DNA from: Saprospiraceae bacterium
GTDB taxonomy: Bacteria > Bacteroidota > Bacteroidia > Chitinophagales > Saprospiraceae
Direction of reading: 5' to 3'
Length of the DNA stretch: 64,000 nt
Assembly (NCBI GenBank): GCA_028285545.1
Contig: JANQPA010000112.1
Location: forward strand, 184,720-248,719
The notes below the pieces were generated by a model that worked only from the letters and a program-made list of their open reading frames with translations, searched no databases and was not told the DNA's origin. Made by a program: the position numbers and the translations under genes. Each line of letters opens with the position of its first letter. The first letter of the stretch is position 1. Positions 1 to 10,920 of this stretch are shown piece by piece.

Positions 1-738
1 CAATTCAACTACGGTGTCACGAACTCCTACTACTGAAGGTTTTATGGTATCAATAGTTGTTAACTTAGCCGTCCATTGAACGGAATTATCACATTGGTCT
101 TCAATTACGTAGGTGACAATTTGGGTTTCGCAAGGTTCCAGAAATTCACTAGTTGGTGATACAGTAGGGCTTGGATCCTGGATACTTCCGCAATTGTCAG
201 TAGCATTTATGACCAGCTGTAGCTTAAAAGTAGATGCCCAGGTGTCAAAACGGAATTCCGGATCTAATCTCCTCCTGGCCTCAATTGTATCATCAACTTC
301 CCCAATTGTTACTACTGGCGGAATAGTATCATGAACAATAATAACCTGGTCAATACGAGTCTCCAATCCATCTGTCGGGTCATTGGCCACCCAGGATCGA
401 ATGATTGTATCTCCCATACAGAGGTTCAAACTAGAAGTATCCTTATCGAAAGTAGGGCTTATCATTTGAGGAAATGAAGGGTCATTATCATCTTTAGCCT
501 CTAATTTCAAATTAAAAATGAAGCCATCCAGGCAGGCAAGGAAAAGGGTATCCTCTGCCGGAGGGTCAGAAAATTCAGGAGGGTCTACAAGATAGCTGTT
601 GACCTTCCCTGGGGTATAAGCATGCCGATAATTTGAAGCGTAGTGGTCTGAAGCCCACACTTCAGGTTGTAAACCAATTATAAATACAACCAAGCAAGCA
701 TATAAAAATAGATTATGGTAATGTGTATATCTATTCAT
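1..738 (-). CDS. Secreted Ig/HYR-like repeat protein, N-terminal part (runs off the left edge)
   Basis: The minus-strand frame is open from an ATG at 738 to the window edge (246 codons), so the C-terminus is missing. The N-terminus has a short polar start, a hydrophobic stretch (YACLVVFIIGL) and a small-residue region ending near WAS, which reads as a signal peptide. The rest is Asp/Thr/Pro-rich with phrases such as DTIPPVVT and INATDNCGS. These resemble HYR/Ig-like repeats of large Bacteroidota surface proteins, which are often exported by type IX secretion. That is a family inference, and no sorting domain can be seen here. The function is unknown. Confidence 0.65.
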   Translation of the reverse strand, partial: MNRYTHYHNLFLYACLVVFIIGLQPEVWASDHYASNYRHAYTPGKVNSYLVDPPEFSDPPAEDTLFLACLDGFIFNLKLEAKDDNDPSFPQMISPTFDKDTSSLNLCMGDTIIRSWVANDPTDGLETRIDQVIIVHDTIPPVVTIGEVDDTIEARRRLDPEFRFDTWASTFKLQLVINATDNCGSIQDPSPTVSPTSEFLEPCETQIVTYVIEDQCDNSVQWTAKLTTIDTIKPSVVGVRDTVVEL

Positions 739-1071
739 ATTACATTTACCAGATTTGCTAGCGTTAATAAAAATTTAGAAAAAGTGGAGCCTTTAATGGA
801 GGCAGGCCTGTTTTGAGATAAGGGTTTACAAACAGGCGTAAAATGTGAGGAGGCTTGCCACGGGCAAGCGGATTATTTTTATTATTCATGGGATGCCGGT
901 TTTTGGTTAACAAGTGTGCTGAAACACATACGTTTGGCTTGCAAATTATTAAAATATATACATTTATGCTAAATAACAGGTGAATTTTATGGTTAAAGCC
1001 TTACATTCTTGAATGAAGGTACTCTAACCTGCACCTAAACAGCCAAAACATTACTTCCTAATCTTTTACCT
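739..1071. other. Gene-free spacer with one GC-rich hairpin
   Basis: No credible gene in either strand. A 7-bp perfect hairpin (GCTTGCC / GGCAAGC, positions 853-859 and 863-869) is followed on the plus strand by a T-rich stretch. No plus-strand gene precedes it, so a terminator role is doubtful. The remainder is A/T-rich and holds the promoter region of the leftmost minus-strand gene. Confidence 0.4.
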
Positions 1072-1290
1072 TTAATCAGCTGAATTTGTTTCGGTATCTT
1101 CGTCTTCAGATGCTTTTTTTTGATCCACCTCTTTCAATTTTTTGTCTTCCACATTGTCATCAAGAAATTCATTTAACTGATCTACTTCAAAATTGGAAGT
1201 GATTTCTCCGAATTCATTAATCTTGATGTCAAAACCTTTTAGTTCATCATGAACTTCAGGTTTCCCTTTTTTATTTTTTTTCTTTGGCAT
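1072..1290 (-). CDS. Small charged protein, unknown function
   Basis: A 72-residue protein with a very basic N-terminus (MPKKKNKKGK) and an acidic C-terminal half rich in Asp and Glu. It has no membrane segment and no recognised domain. It begins 9 bp after the gltX stop codon on the same strand, so it is probably co-transcribed with gltX. The spacing and strong codon pattern favour a real gene. The charge split suggests a nucleic-acid- or ribosome-associated small protein, but that is only inference. Confidence 0.6.
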   Translation of the reverse strand: MPKKKNKKGKPEVHDELKGFDIKINEFGEITSNFEVDQLNEFLDDNVEDKKLKEVDQKKASEDEDTETNSAD

Positions 1291-1299
1291 GGTAAATGG

Positions 1300-2835
1300 T
1301 TAAAGTGTATCAAAAATAGAATAGGCTTTTGTGATACGTTTGTCTACCTCTTCTTTTCCTAATAATTCCATGATCTCAAAAATAGAGGGCCCTTTGGTAG
1401 TTCCGGAAAGAGCAATTCTAAGGATGGGCAATACATCTCCATATTTCAGTCCATGATCCTGCATGAAACTTTCTACTTCCCCTTTGATACCAGGGTCATT
1501 ATATTGACTTAGGTTTTTTAAGCGAAGCTGAAGTTGATCAAAAGCAGAGCGGTGCTCTTCTTTCCATTTTTTACGGACGGTTTTTTCATCATAGTCATAG
1601 CCATCCTGAAAAAAGAAAGCAGCATTTTTCCAAAAATCAGGATAAAAAGTCACCCTTTCTTTCATCATTCCGCATACAGCAGCAAGGTATTTATCGTCTG
1701 GCTGATGGCCATTAGCTTCGATGATTGGGCGCACCTTTTCGGCTAGTTTATGATTATCAGTGGCCATGATGTATTGCTGGTTATACCACTTGGCTTTATC
1801 GAAATCAAATTTGGCTCCTCCCTTACTTATTTTTTCCAAATCAAAAGCCTGCACCAATTCATCCAGATTAAATATTTCCTGCTCTGTACCCGGATTCCAT
1901 CCCAAAAAAGCCAGAAAATTAACCACAGCTGCCGGATCAAACCCAAACTCCCTAAATCCGACAAATGAATCCTCGGGATTTTCTACTTTCCAATCAAGGG
2001 GAAATACCGGAATTCCTAATTGAGCGCCTGTTCTTTTGCTAAGCTTACCTTTACCATTTGGTTTTAAAATTAAAGGCAGATGAGCAAACTTGGGCATCTC
2101 ATCCTCCCAATCCAAAAACCGATATAACAATACATGGTGAGCCGTACTCGACAACCACTCCTCCCCTCTTATCACATGGGATATTTTCATCAAGTGATCA
2201 TCCACAATATTAGCCATGTGATAAGTTGGCATACCATCTCCTTTGACCAATATTTTATCATCCAATTCATTACTCTGAAAAGCGACCTCTCCTCTTACAA
2301 TATCCTGGAAGCGAACCGTTTCATCTCTGGGAACTTTAAGCCGGATGGTATAGGGCTCGCCAGAAGAAAGCCTGGATGCTAAATCAGCTTCAGACATATC
2401 CAGGCTGTTATTCATTTCATGTCGGTTACTGCTGTCATACCGAAAGCTATGATTGCCCTTTTCTTTCTCTTCCTGCCTCCTGGCATCTAATTCTTCTGGG
2501 GTATCAAAGGCATAATAAGCCTTGCCATTATCCACTAAATTTTGTGCATATTCCTGATAAATATCTTTCCTTTCTGACTGCCGGTAAGGGCCCAATTCCC
2601 CACCAGTTGTAGGTCCTTCATCTGGAATTAGACCACACCATTCTAAGGCTTCAAGAATATAATCCTCAGCTCCTGGAACATAGCGCGTCCGATCCGTATC
2701 TTCAATTCTTAAAATAAAAGTGCCTCCATGTTTTTTGGCTAATAAGTAATTGTACAGTGCGGTTCTGACTCCTCCTATATGTAATGCCCCTGTGGGGCTA
2801 GGAGCAAATCTTACTCTGATATTCTCCATCGTCAT
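1300..2835 (-). CDS. gltX: Glutamyl-tRNA synthetase
   Basis: Class I aminoacyl-tRNA synthetase that charges tRNA-Glu with glutamate in the cytoplasm. The HIGH-type motif is PSPTGALHIGG near residues 12-22. The KMSKS-type motif is KLSKRTGAQ in the middle of the protein. The C-terminal third is the helical anticodon-binding region. The 511-residue length fits the family. The annotated ATG at 2835 has an alternative ATG two codons downstream (MTMENIRVRFAPSPTG); either gives an intact enzyme. A small charged gene follows 9 bp downstream. Confidence 0.96.
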   Translation of the reverse strand: MTMENIRVRFAPSPTGALHIGGVRTALYNYLLAKKHGGTFILRIEDTDRTRYVPGAEDYILEALEWCGLIPDEGPTTGGELGPYRQSERKDIYQEYAQNLVDNGKAYYAFDTPEELDARRQEEKEKGNHSFRYDSSNRHEMNNSLDMSEADLASRLSSGEPYTIRLKVPRDETVRFQDIVRGEVAFQSNELDDKILVKGDGMPTYHMANIVDDHLMKISHVIRGEEWLSSTAHHVLLYRFLDWEDEMPKFAHLPLILKPNGKGKLSKRTGAQLGIPVFPLDWKVENPEDSFVGFREFGFDPAAVVNFLAFLGWNPGTEQEIFNLDELVQAFDLEKISKGGAKFDFDKAKWYNQQYIMATDNHKLAEKVRPIIEANGHQPDDKYLAAVCGMMKERVTFYPDFWKNAAFFFQDGYDYDEKTVRKKWKEEHRSAFDQLQLRLKNLSQYNDPGIKGEVESFMQDHGLKYGDVLPILRIALSGTTKGPSIFEIMELLGKEEVDKRITKAYSIFDTL

Positions 2836-3292
2836 TTACTGGATTTTCGATTTTTATTGTCCTGAAAAACAAGCCCTTAAACTGAAATTGTCCGGACATT
2901 CATTGTAAAAATTCTTATCTATTATTAAACTATTTATTAGTATTTGGGTTCCACTTAAAAAAAATTAATCAAAATTCAAACTATTAGCAGCGAAAATTAC
3001 TCAAAAAACGTTATTAAAATAAGGATGAAACTCCTTTATAAAACTAGGATTCAAAGTTAAGTATTTCATTCACCTTCTCATAGAAGTATAAGCCGTAAAG
3101 GATATTACAATACTATTTTGTCGGCAAAAACCTCTCAGGAGCATCCTGGTTTTAAATTAAGGAAAATAAATACATCTTAACACGCTATATAAACAATAAA
3201 TAGATGTATTCTAAAGTATAATAGTGATAATAGTAAACACCACTGCCCGCTGTTGATTTTTTTACCCATGAACTATCTAAATTTAATTAATT
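2836..3292. other. Long A/T-rich divergent intergenic region
   Basis: A 457-bp spacer between the divergently transcribed gltX and deacetylase genes. Neither strand has a convincing open frame. It must contain both promoters, but I could not assign a clear TAnnTTTG box with a matching upstream TTG. Confidence 0.4.
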
Positions 3293-3949
3293 ATGTACCT
3301 GGTAAAGACTCCCCAAGTCATCCAAAACTTGTTTCCTAACTTCACTTGGCGAATCCCGTCAAATGAAAAAGTTTTATATTTCACTTTTGACGATGGTCCT
3401 ATCCCTGAAGTCACCCCATGGGTGCTAGAACAATTAGCTTCTTTTCAGGCAAAAGCAACCTTTTTCTGTGTTGGTGAAAATGTCAGAAAGAATCCTGAAG
3501 TTTTCAATGCTGTAGTTGAAGCGGGCCATGCTGTGGGAAATCATACGTTCAATCATTTAAATGGCTGGACTACAGACAATATTCCCTACTTCCATAATGT
3601 TCGCCACTGTGCTAATCTGATGAACAGTGTGCTTTTTAGACCTCCTTATGGACGTCTTAAGCCAAAGCAAGCACAGTTTTTGCTACGCCATTACCGGGTC
3701 ATCATGTGGGAAGTCCTTAGTGGAGATTTTGACTCAAATGTAAGCCCACAACAGTGTGCTAACAATGTCATCAAAAACGCTAGACCTGGCTCTATAGTTG
3801 TCTTTCACGATAGCCTTAAAGCTATGGATAAACTCAAATATGCTTTACCTAAAGTTTTAGAACACTTTAGTAAATTAGGATACCGTTTTGATAAATTACA
3901 GGAAGAAACTCTTGTCAATCAGGATGGAGGCTTGGCTAAAAGCGCTTAA
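3293..3949 (+). CDS. Polysaccharide deacetylase, NodB family (CE4)
   Basis: A 218-residue NodB-fold hydrolase that removes acyl groups from N-acetylated glycans such as peptidoglycan or chitin-like polymers. The metal-binding and catalytic motif TFDDGP is at about residues 26-31. The His motif GNHTFNH follows, then RPPYGR, and the late motif VVFHDS carries the distal histidine. No signal peptide is visible, which is common for short family members in this phylum. The substrate cannot be told from the sequence. It stands alone, with an intrinsic terminator about 120 bp downstream. Confidence 0.88.
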   Translation: MYLVKTPQVIQNLFPNFTWRIPSNEKVLYFTFDDGPIPEVTPWVLEQLASFQAKATFFCVGENVRKNPEVFNAVVEAGHAVGNHTFNHLNGWTTDNIPYFHNVRHCANLMNSVLFRPPYGRLKPKQAQFLLRHYRVIMWEVLSGDFDSNVSPQQCANNVIKNARPGSIVVFHDSLKAMDKLKYALPKVLEHFSKLGYRFDKLQEETLVNQDGGLAKSA

Positions 3950-4067
3950 TAAAAAATTGATTTACAGCCATATACATCCTATTATATCTTACTATACATT
4001 AGATTTAATTAGGAGTTTTATGTGGGAAAAATAATTTTCAGAGACCCCAAAAAGGTCCAATTTTTCC

Positions 4068-4102
4068 AAAAAAAGCCATTGTTAAATGTCAATGGCTTTT
4101 TT
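4068..4102 (+). terminator. Intrinsic terminator after the deacetylase gene
   Basis: The stem AAAAAGCCATTG / CAATGGCTTTTT has an 8-nt loop and ends in a T6 run. The geometry is classical. Confidence 0.8.
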
Positions 4103-4158
4103 GTATTGGTATAAAAATGTTTCATCTTGGTACAACAATAGGTATATTGTATTGTGTT

Positions 4159-4236
4159 AGTATTGGGTAATGAGTAATGTGTATTGGGAAAAGTTTTGCA
4201 TTAATACTCAATACTTATTACCCATTACTCAATACT
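4159..4236. repeat. Quasi-palindromic spacer element (TATTGGGTAATGAGTAAT words)
   Basis: Two arms (4159-4188 and 4203-4236) are near reverse complements. Their outer 20 bases match at 18 positions. Each arm itself repeats words such as TATTGGG and TAATGAGTAAT. The element lies just before the DUF1232 gene and overlaps the 5' part of its longest possible reading frame, which argues for the later start codon. A related element lies at 47156-47234. Confidence 0.6.
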
Positions 4237-4269
4237 AGATTTTATGGTGTTATTGAAAATTTGGTAAAG

Positions 4270-4656
4270 ATGAAAGAAAAGTTGAAAAGTTTCCAGAAGT
4301 TTTTCTCAGAAGTAAAACTTTGGGAGAAACTGAAGAAAGTTGCACGCAGAGCTGGAGTAAAGACAGTATATTCTGTTTTGTTGCTGTACTATGCCTATAA
4401 AAGAAAAGACACCCCTTCCTGGGCCAAAAGGATTGTTCTCGGAACCCTTGGCTATTTTATTGCCCTGGTTGATTTTATTCCTGATTTAACTCCTATTATT
4501 GGACTGACGGATGATTTTGGTATTCTTAGCTTTGGTCTTGTAACAGTAGCAGCCTATATCAATGAGGATGTAAAATCCAATGCTAGAAACAAATTAGACA
4601 AATGGTTTGGAGAAGTCCAGGAGGTTGAGCTGAAAGAAGTTGATGACATATTGTAA
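4270..4656 (+). CDS. DUF1232 (YkvA-type) small membrane protein
   Basis: The protein has 128 residues from the ATG at 4270. A longer frame reaches back to 4177 but runs through the palindromic spacer, so I prefer the internal ATG. The core contains YYAYKRKDTPSWAKRIVLG followed by LGYFIALVDFIPDLTPIIGLTDD. This matches the DUF1232 signature: a hydrophobic hairpin with a conserved DxIPD and GxxDD. The family is membrane-associated and of unclear function. The next gene follows within 20 bp and is probably co-transcribed. Confidence 0.8.
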   Translation: MKEKLKSFQKFFSEVKLWEKLKKVARRAGVKTVYSVLLLYYAYKRKDTPSWAKRIVLGTLGYFIALVDFIPDLTPIIGLTDDFGILSFGLVTVAAYINEDVKSNARNKLDKWFGEVQEVELKEVDDIL

Positions 4657-4674
4657 CAGCAATTGCCACAAATA

Positions 4675-5976
4675 ATGAGATACGATCCTATTAATCCTGA
4701 ATTATTCAGATTAAACAGAAAGCGTTTTACACAGAAAATGGTTCCGGATTCAATTGCCATTTTCCATTCAAATGATTTGATGCCAAGAAATGGCGATACT
4801 TTTTTTCCCTTCCGTCAAAATTCAGATCTTTTTTACCTTTCAGGTCTAGATCAGCCAGAGACCATCATCACTCTATTTCCAGATTGCATAAAGGAAGGTT
4901 TTCATGAAGTGGCTTTTATTAAAAGGGCAGATGAAATATCACGACTTTGGGAAGGCCATCTGTACTCAAAGGAAGAGGCTAGTCAAATTTCTGGAATTCA
5001 AAAAATATATTGGCTGGATGAGATGCCAATTATTTTAAACGAATTAGTTCTTTTAGCGAAGAGAATTTATCTAAATACCAATGAGCATGAGCATTATCAT
5101 ACCGAAATAGCTGATCGCAACATTCGAAAGGCCAGGGAGATGATGCAAAAATATCCCTTACATAAGTACCACAGAGCACAGCCTATTCTCAAAAAGTTAG
5201 CAATGATCAAATCTCATGATGAGATTGAATTGATACAAAAGGCCATAGCCATTACTAATCATGCCTTCCATAGAGTCTTGCGTTTTTTAAGTCCAGGTGT
5301 ATTTGAATATGAATTGGAAGCTGAAATCAGTCATGAATTTATTTTGCGCCGGGCCAATGGTCATGCTTACGCTCCCATTATTGCAAGTGGTCCAAATAAT
5401 TGTATACTACATTATGACAAGAACACCAGACAATGCCAGGAAGGCGAATTGGTTTTAATGGATTTTGGGGCGGAATATGCCAACTATGCAGCCGATTGTA
5501 CCCGTACCATACCTGTAAATGGTCAATTTTCAGAACGACAGCGTGAAGTGTATGAATCGGTATTAAGAGTCTTAAAATCAGCAAGTCAGTTGCTGGTACC
5601 GGGTACCTCTATGGATGAATACCAATCGGAAGTGGGCAAACTCATGGAAACCGAACTCCTCCAGCTTGGTTTGATTTCCCAGAAGGATATCCTACAGCAA
5701 AATCCAGATTTTCCTGCCTTTAAGAAATACTTCATGCACAGCATATCCCATCATTTAGGTCGAGATGTCCATGATCTCTCAAGCAGATATGCTCCCTTAC
5801 AGGCAGGAATGGTATTGACGGTAGAACCTGGTATTTACATCCGAGAAGAACAAATTGGCATTCGGCTGGAAAATATTGTTTTGGTAACTGATGAAGGACC
5901 AGTTGACTTGACGAGCAATATTCCAATTGAAGCTGAAGAAATAGAAAGCCTGATGGGTGCTGAGGTACTAGGCTAA
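4675..5976 (+). CDS. pepP: Xaa-Pro aminopeptidase (aminopeptidase P, M24B)
   Basis: Cytoplasmic metallopeptidase that releases N-terminal residues preceding proline. It has an N-terminal creatinase-like domain (about residues 1-170) and a C-terminal pita-bread domain. The dinuclear metal ligands are visible in order: Asp in LVLMDFGAEY, Asp in ADCTRTIP, His in HSISHHLGRDVHD, Glu in TVEPGIY and Glu in IGIRLENIV. I place the start at the ATG at 4675 (MRYDPINPELF), not the TTG at 4663, because the family begins with this segment. Length is about 433 residues, normal for the family. Confidence 0.93.
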   Translation: MRYDPINPELFRLNRKRFTQKMVPDSIAIFHSNDLMPRNGDTFFPFRQNSDLFYLSGLDQPETIITLFPDCIKEGFHEVAFIKRADEISRLWEGHLYSKEEASQISGIQKIYWLDEMPIILNELVLLAKRIYLNTNEHEHYHTEIADRNIRKAREMMQKYPLHKYHRAQPILKKLAMIKSHDEIELIQKAIAITNHAFHRVLRFLSPGVFEYELEAEISHEFILRRANGHAYAPIIASGPNNCILHYDKNTRQCQEGELVLMDFGAEYANYAADCTRTIPVNGQFSERQREVYESVLRVLKSASQLLVPGTSMDEYQSEVGKLMETELLQLGLISQKDILQQNPDFPAFKKYFMHSISHHLGRDVHDLSSRYAPLQAGMVLTVEPGIYIREEQIGIRLENIVLVTDEGPVDLTSNIPIEAEEIESLMGAEVLG

Positions 5977-5983
5977 AAAAAAC

Positions 5984-6015
5984 TGGCGAATGAAGTTCCA
6001 TAGAATCATTCGCCA
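5984..6015. terminator. Bidirectional terminator between pepP and atpC
   Basis: Perfect 10-bp arms TGGCGAATGA and TCATTCGCCA (5984-5993, 6006-6015) flank a 12-nt loop. An A-run lies on the left and a T-run on the right, so the hairpin can work for both convergent genes. Confidence 0.8.
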
Positions 6016-6040
6016 ATTTTAAACAAGTATTAATTTTTTA

Positions 6041-6385
6041 TCAGAGATTCAGAACATTCACTCCTCTAACCAATAAAGCCACATCATTTTTTAAAACCTC
6101 AATAAAACCTCCTGCAATTTCAAAGGTTATTTTCTTACCCGTCTCTGCACCGGTCTTTATTGCTCCAGAATCACTGTCATAATATTGATAATCCCCTTTT
6201 GCTGTAACCATGGTCACCTTGCCAGCATCAAGAGCGGAAACAATAGGAGCGTGATTCTTCAATATCTGAAACTCTCCAAGTACACCAGGAACTTTTACAG
6301 ACTCAATAGAGCCGTAAAAAACCTCTTTATCAGGTGTAAGAACAGAAATATTCATCATTGGATCTGAATTTATCTTAAGGAGCAT
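6041..6385 (-). CDS. atpC: ATP synthase epsilon subunit
   Basis: Part of the F1 central stalk. The sequence (ISVLTPDKEVFYGSIESVKVPG, GEFQILKNHAPIVSAL, GGFIEVLKNDVALLV) is the ten-stranded beta-sandwich of epsilon. The protein ends right after this domain, so the C-terminal helical hairpin that regulates other bacterial epsilon subunits is missing. Short forms are usual in Bacteroidota. The likely start is one of the two adjacent ATGs at 6358 or 6355, giving 104-105 residues, rather than 6385. It follows atpD by 37 bp on the same strand. Confidence 0.92.
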   Translation of the reverse strand: MLLKINSDPMMNISVLTPDKEVFYGSIESVKVPGVLGEFQILKNHAPIVSALDAGKVTMVTAKGDYQYYDSDSGAIKTGAETGKKITFEIAGGFIEVLKNDVALLVRGVNVLNL

Positions 6386-6422
6386 TTTAAATTTAAAATG
6401 CCCCTATTTTTTCTAATTTTGA

Positions 6423-7943
<1,521 letters not shown>

Positions 7944-8246
7944 TTACAGTTTTATATATGGTATATGGTTTCTCAAAATCACCGCAAATTTAGGCTTTTC
8001 TCTTGATAATCAAAAATAAATTAAAAATAGAAGTAGGTCGTAATGAGATACTTACACCGCCCTAATTGAATCCCTGATTTTACTTATTTGAACAAATGCT
8101 CTTCCATGGAATAATAAAGGGAGTTTGAACCTTTTTGGCAAACAAAATTCTCTTTTTCCAACAAATCCTGAATTTGTCACAATTGTGTTATTTTAAAAAA
8201 AAATTGACTAGCGGTAAATATTTTTTTTCACTCTTTCTTTCAACAC

Positions 8247-8254
8247 TATATTTG
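8247..8254 (+). promoter_or_regulatory. Candidate -7 box for the glycosyltransferase gene
   Basis: TATATTTG matches the Bacteroidota -7 consensus TAnnTTTG and lies 46 bp upstream of the ATG at 8300. I see no clear -33 TTG at the right distance, so this is a partial match. It does support the later translation start. Confidence 0.45.
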
Positions 8255-8299
8255 CAGACAAGTAAGCAAGGGTTTTTCAGCAATTCAAAGATTGTCAAG

Positions 8300-9298
8300 A
8301 TGTTGGTTAGTATTCTTATGCCGGTTTATAATGCAGCTCCTTTTCTCGACACTTGTATTAATTCCATACTTCACCAAAGTTATGCGCATTGGGAATTAAT
8401 CGCCATTAACGATCATTCTACTGATCAAAGTTGGGACAAACTTTGTACTTACTCAAAGATGGATTCCCGAATAAAAGTTTTTCAAAACCCAGGCAAAGGG
8501 ATTATCCCGGCTCTACAATCGGCTTTTAAGGAAAGTAAAGGACAGTATGTTACCAGAATGGATGCTGATGATGTTATGGCTACCCATAAAATTGAAGTAC
8601 TGGTGAATAGCTTAATTAATGCTGGGCCTCACCATCTAGCTACTGCTCAGGTAGCTTATTTTGCTGCTCACCCTATTGGAGATGGATATCGCAAATATGC
8701 ACAGTGGTTAAATAATTTGATAATCACTCAAAATCACTTCAGCCATATTTACGAAGAGTGTGTGATCCCCTCACCTTGCTGGATGATTCACAAACAGGAT
8801 TTGATCAAATGTGGAGCCTTTGAACCAGATCGTTATCCGGAGGATTATGATCTTTGTTTTCGCTTTTACCAAAATCAAATAAGAGTAATTTCCAATAAGC
8901 AATTGTTACATTATTGGAGAGATCACAATAGTCGGGCCTCAAGAACCCAGGTGGTATATGCCAATAATTTTTTCCCTGATCTGAAAATGGACTATTTTTT
9001 CCAGATTGATCATGATCCAGCTAAATCACTTGTTCTTTGGGGTGCTGGAAAGAAAGGTAAATATTTGGCTAAAAAGCTTAAGTCAAAAAAAGTAAATTTC
9101 ACCTGGGTATGCGATAACCCTAAAAAATGGGGGCTCCAAATTTATGAAATGCCTCTTTTTTCTCCAGAAAAAATAAGAGGTTTAGGGGATATACAAATCG
9201 TAGTTTCTGTAGCTAGTCCTGAAGGAAAAAAGGAAATTCAGGATTATGCGAAAGAAAATGAATTGAAACAAGGAAAAACCGTCTTCTTTTTTTGCTAA
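8300..9298 (+). CDS. Family 2 glycosyltransferase with C-terminal Rossmann-like domain
   Basis: The N-terminal half is a GT-A fold: VSILMPVYNAAPFLDTCINS, a nucleotide-sugar region with MDADDV as the DxD-type metal site, and later PEDYDLCFRF. The last 90 or so residues (LVLWGAGKKGKYLAKKL, VCDNPKKWG) form a second small GxGxxG-type nucleotide-binding module that I cannot assign to a reaction. The longest frame starts at 8135, but the ATG at 8300 sits directly on the GT motif and downstream of a promoter word, giving 332 residues. It probably adds sugars to a cell-surface glycan. Donor and acceptor are unknown. Confidence 0.85.
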   Translation: MLVSILMPVYNAAPFLDTCINSILHQSYAHWELIAINDHSTDQSWDKLCTYSKMDSRIKVFQNPGKGIIPALQSAFKESKGQYVTRMDADDVMATHKIEVLVNSLINAGPHHLATAQVAYFAAHPIGDGYRKYAQWLNNLIITQNHFSHIYEECVIPSPCWMIHKQDLIKCGAFEPDRYPEDYDLCFRFYQNQIRVISNKQLLHYWRDHNSRASRTQVVYANNFFPDLKMDYFFQIDHDPAKSLVLWGAGKKGKYLAKKLKSKKVNFTWVCDNPKKWGLQIYEMPLFSPEKIRGLGDIQIVVSVASPEGKKEIQDYAKENELKQGKTVFFFC

Positions 9299-9384
9299 AT
9301 TAATTCAAGTTGCGATGCAACTTGAGTAATTTAATTACCTGAATTGCATTATTAAAAGAGTATATAAAACCAAAATTTGAGCCA

Positions 9385-10920
9385 TTGATGAATTGGGCTG
9401 ATGTAAGCAAAATAGCCTTTTTAGGTACTGATCGTACAGGCCTTGGAGAAATCAGTCAACAAGACTGGGATGCCTTTAAATTATTTCCGGATGAAGGAGA
9501 TCCAGCAGAAACATTAGTCAAATTGGCTATTCTTGTCAATACAAGAGAAAAGGCCGGTAAAAAATACCCTTTAGCTGATTTTATTCTTACAAGCAACAAG
9601 CAAACAGGCCCTCAGCAGCTTTCATCCCGAGCTGCACTTTATCTGGAAAGTATTCTCGACAATTCTTACCCAGGCGCTTTACCTGAATTCCTGGATCTGG
9701 TAACAGAAACCCAGCAAAAAATTCCAACTTACCTCCTTCCTGATCTGATGGCGCTAGTGGAGGACCAACAACTTTCATGGAAATCCCTCCAAGAAATCTT
9801 GGGTCCAAATGCCCATTCCTTTTTAAGATTACATCCGGTCTGGAAAAATTATATATCAGAATCCCTGCAAGGTGATTGGCAAAGTACAAATCTTAAAAAG
9901 AAGGAAAATTTTCTGCTTTTCCTCAGATCCGTTCACCCGGCTGAAGCCATCCACCACCTTGAGTCAAGCTGGGAAAAAGAAAGCATAAAAAACAAACTAC
10001 ATTTTCTTGAGATCTTAAAAACAGGTTTATCTAAAGAAGACTCTGTTTTTTTGGAAAAAAGTTTGGAAGATGCAAACCTAAAGATTCGCCATAAATCTGC
10101 CGAACTCCTTTTATTAATTCCTGACTCTTCTTTATCCATACAATTATTTGATCTCATATTTCAGCATATAGAAGAAACAGAACAGGATGAATTAATGGTA
10201 AATCTACCTGAAAAAGAAGATGTTTTTTGGAAAAAGATTGGCTTTCAGAAAAAAGACAGGAATCATGATTATGGAAGCCAATCCGCTTATCTATTAGGGC
10301 AACTTATAAGTCATCTACATCCCTCTTTCTGGAATACCTTTTTAAACTTATCACCAGAGGAATGCCTCCTTGTGTTTGAAAATTCCCAGCAGTACCGATT
10401 GCTGCAAAAGTCAATTGTGGCTGCTTGTATTTTACACCAGGATCAGGATTGGTTAGATGCAATTGTAGCGGCACTTTTTGCAGGTAAAGGGCCATCCTCT
10501 GATATTTATGTAGATGCTCTTCCATATGTGTCTGCCCCAACATTTAATAAGGTTTTATTGCGTCAGGTAAAAAACAAACCTTTTTTATTAGAAGAAAACG
10601 GCTTGGTATACCCAACGTTGGAATTATGTGAGCACCCATGGAGCGATGAGTTAGCTTTTGCCATTCTAAGCCCTTTTCAGCAATGGTTGGCCACAGCTCA
10701 AAGTGCTCAATGGTCCGTTTGGCATTATAAAAAAATATTGAAATTGGCTTCTTATCGTATAAATCCTAATTTAGCCAGTAGTTTAAAAAGTGGGTGGCAG
10801 TTTCAGTCTTACATTGCTTTTCAATGGCAGGAGGATGTTGAAAAATTCAACCGAAGGCTTATTTTCCGAAAAGGAATGCGAAAAGCCATTATGGAATCAG
10901 CAAAAAGAAATAACATATGA
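9385..10920 (+). CDS. DUF5691-like protein of a MoxR ATPase cluster
   Basis: A 511-residue, mostly helical, leucine-rich protein without signal peptide or membrane segment. The middle part, such as FLEKSLEDANLKIRHKSAELLLLIP, resembles HEAT-like repeats. I identify it as DUF5691 mainly from context: its stop overlaps the start of a MoxR-type ATPase by 4 bp (ATGA), and a DUF5682 protein follows. In many bacteria this trio sits with a SWIM zinc-finger gene upstream and a von Willebrand A gene downstream. Both are missing here. It probably acts as a scaffold or substrate adaptor for the ATPase. Confidence 0.7.
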   Translation: MMNWADVSKIAFLGTDRTGLGEISQQDWDAFKLFPDEGDPAETLVKLAILVNTREKAGKKYPLADFILTSNKQTGPQQLSSRAALYLESILDNSYPGALPEFLDLVTETQQKIPTYLLPDLMALVEDQQLSWKSLQEILGPNAHSFLRLHPVWKNYISESLQGDWQSTNLKKKENFLLFLRSVHPAEAIHHLESSWEKESIKNKLHFLEILKTGLSKEDSVFLEKSLEDANLKIRHKSAELLLLIPDSSLSIQLFDLIFQHIEETEQDELMVNLPEKEDVFWKKIGFQKKDRNHDYGSQSAYLLGQLISHLHPSFWNTFLNLSPEECLLVFENSQQYRLLQKSIVAACILHQDQDWLDAIVAALFAGKGPSSDIYVDALPYVSAPTFNKVLLRQVKNKPFLLEENGLVYPTLELCEHPWSDELAFAILSPFQQWLATAQSAQWSVWHYKKILKLASYRINPNLASSLKSGWQFQSYIAFQWQEDVEKFNRRLIFRKGMRKAIMESAKRNNI